This document shows, piece after piece, positions 5,978 through 7,005 of a DNA stretch of 7,005 bases. Under the pieces are notes generated by a model that had not been told where the DNA came from, did not search any database, and saw only the letters and a program-made list of their open reading frames with translations. Source of the stretch: Desulfurococcales archaeon (lineage in GTDB: Archaea; Thermoproteota; Thermoprotei_A; Sulfolobales; Desulfurococcaceae); contig WAML01000219.1 of assembly GCA_015522345.1 (NCBI GenBank), positions 1 through 7,005 of the forward strand. The letters run 5' to 3'. The translations under genes were made by a program, and so were the position numbers. Positions within the stretch are counted from its first letter, which is position 1. Every line of letters begins with the position of its first letter.

Positions 5978-7005
5978 ATGAATTGCATGGAGGTGGAGAA
6001 AACGAGTACATCAATAGATCAGTTAGTAGAAGAACTATTCAATGAACTAGGTCTCAGTAAAGTAGGTGCTAAAGTATATCTTTCACTAGTATACCTTGGT
6101 GGAAAAGCTGTTGTTAAAGATATTATGAAACATACTGGTCTATCTAAGACAATGGTGTATAAGGGATTAAAAGAACTTGAGAAACACGGTCTAGTACTAA
6201 CACTAGCTACTAAGCCTAGAAGCTACATGATAGTTTCTCCTAGAGAAATAATAGATAAATTGATAAGAGATAAAATGGCTAAACTAGCTGAAAAAGCAGA
6301 ATTCTTTACAGCTACAATAGAAGCTATTTTAACAAGCTATAGTAGTAGCGAGCCTATTTACTCACTTATAACTGGCTGGGAGAATATTGCGAGACTACTT
6401 CATCTACTCATAAGGACTGCAGAAAAAGAATTGATCCTCTTCATCCCCTATTCCATGATACACGAGTACATAGATGATATAATAGATTCTATTGAAAGAG
6501 GAGTCTACGTAGATGTAACCCTCTCAAATACTATGTTACTTAGTAAGGATAGTCTAAGCAAAGATCGAGCATTATCCAAAATAACTCTTCTAAGAACAAG
6601 GCCATACGGGTCCAGATTATTAGCAATAATTGATAGTAGGGCTTCACTTTTATCACCAATACCTGTACCATCTAGATCTTTTAGTGCTAAAGCAGTACTA
6701 GTAGACGATCCCGAGATCGCATTTATATTTACAGGGTATTATTATGGAAGAGTTGCAGCTAGTTCAATAATCTCTAACGTAAACATACGATTAGGGGATA
6801 CCTATGTTTTTAAAAATATTGGTACAGCTATTGAGTATATAAACCAAGCATTATCTAAAGGATATGAAGTAGAAACTAGGATTAAAGGATACATGAAAGA
6901 TTCTTTGAAGAAAATTGAAATACAAGGGATAGTATACGATGTAGTTGTAAAACCACATAAAGGAATATATTCTCTAATAGTAAATACAGGAGGCTACATA
7001 TATAC
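5978..7005 (+). CDS. TrmB-family sugar-responsive transcriptional regulator (3' end outside window)
   Basis: This is an open frame of 342 codons plus two bases, cut by the right edge. Residues about 20-90 form a TrmB-type winged helix-turn-helix: LGLSKVGAKVYLSLVYLGG, recognition helix around SKTMVYKGLKELEKHGLV (56-73), then a wing ending in RSYMIVSP. A helical linker (about 91-120) leads to the effector domain (YSLITGWENIARLL from 128, ELILFIPYSMI 151-161, AFIFTGYYYG 248-257) and a beta-rich tail (from about 297) as in TrmB. The usual family length is near 340-360, so little is missing. It likely binds a sugar and represses or activates the divergent transporter operon. The start is ATG at 5978 or 5987: an in-frame stop lies at 5939-5941 and no other start codon lies between. 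No SD site precedes either, suggesting a leaderless or short-leader message. Confidence 0.88.
   Translation, partial: MNCMEVEKTSTSIDQLVEELFNELGLSKVGAKVYLSLVYLGGKAVVKDIMKHTGLSKTMVYKGLKELEKHGLVLTLATKPRSYMIVSPREIIDKLIRDKMAKLAEKAEFFTATIEAILTSYSSSEPIYSLITGWENIARLLHLLIRTAEKELILFIPYSMIHEYIDDIIDSIERGVYVDVTLSNTMLLSKDSLSKDRALSKITLLRTRPYGSRLLAIIDSRASLLSPIPVPSRSFSAKAVLVDDPEIAFIFTGYYYGRVAASSIISNVNIRLGDTYVFKNIGTAIEYINQALSKGYEVETRIKGYMKDSLKKIEIQGIVYDVVVKPHKGIYSLIVNTGGYIY

Noticed and set aside
5989..5996. GGAGGTGG as an SD site for a later start of the regulator
   Set aside because: No ATG, GTG or TTG follows in frame at a suitable distance; the bases encode residues after the second ATG, so the match is probably fortuitous.

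Overview
The window looks like chromosomal DNA of a low-GC hyperthermophilic archaeon, most likely a Desulfurococcales-type crenarchaeon. This is inferred from AT-rich DNA with heavy AGA/AGG, ATA and CTA codon use, TATA-box promoter signals, GGTG-type Shine-Dalgarno (SD) sites, a TrmB-family regulator and the style of the sugar transporter. No species can be named from the sequence alone.

The layout is one carbohydrate-uptake locus around a divergent promoter region (5790-5977). Leftward on the minus strand run five genes in the order of expression: solute-binding protein (5789-4479), MalF-like permease (4407-3532), MalG-like permease (3529-2696), MalK-like ATPase (2689-1586) and a GHL6-like predicted glycoside hydrolase (from 1537, cut by the left edge). 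The two permeases and the ATPase are separated by 2 and 6 bases, with SD sites lying in the last codons of the upstream gene. Looser gaps of 71 bases follow the binding-protein gene and 48 bases precede the hydrolase gene. Rightward on the plus strand is a TrmB-family regulator (from 5978, cut by the right edge).

The reading is that the binding protein captures a sugar or oligosaccharide outside the membrane, the two permeases and an ATPase dimer import it, and the hydrolase processes it, while the TrmB-like protein senses a sugar and controls the locus. The divergent region holds a perfect TTACT-N5-AGTAA palindrome placed over the best TATA-like box of the transporter operon. It has the arms and spacing remembered for the TrmB operator of Thermococcus/Pyrococcus, and it is the most useful regulatory observation here. 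The transported sugar cannot be identified from the sequence.

No RNA genes, insertion sequences, CRISPR arrays or broken genes were seen. The whole window is accounted for by six genes and short intergenic regions, and the most novel part is the uncharacterised hydrolase family and its pairing with this transporter.
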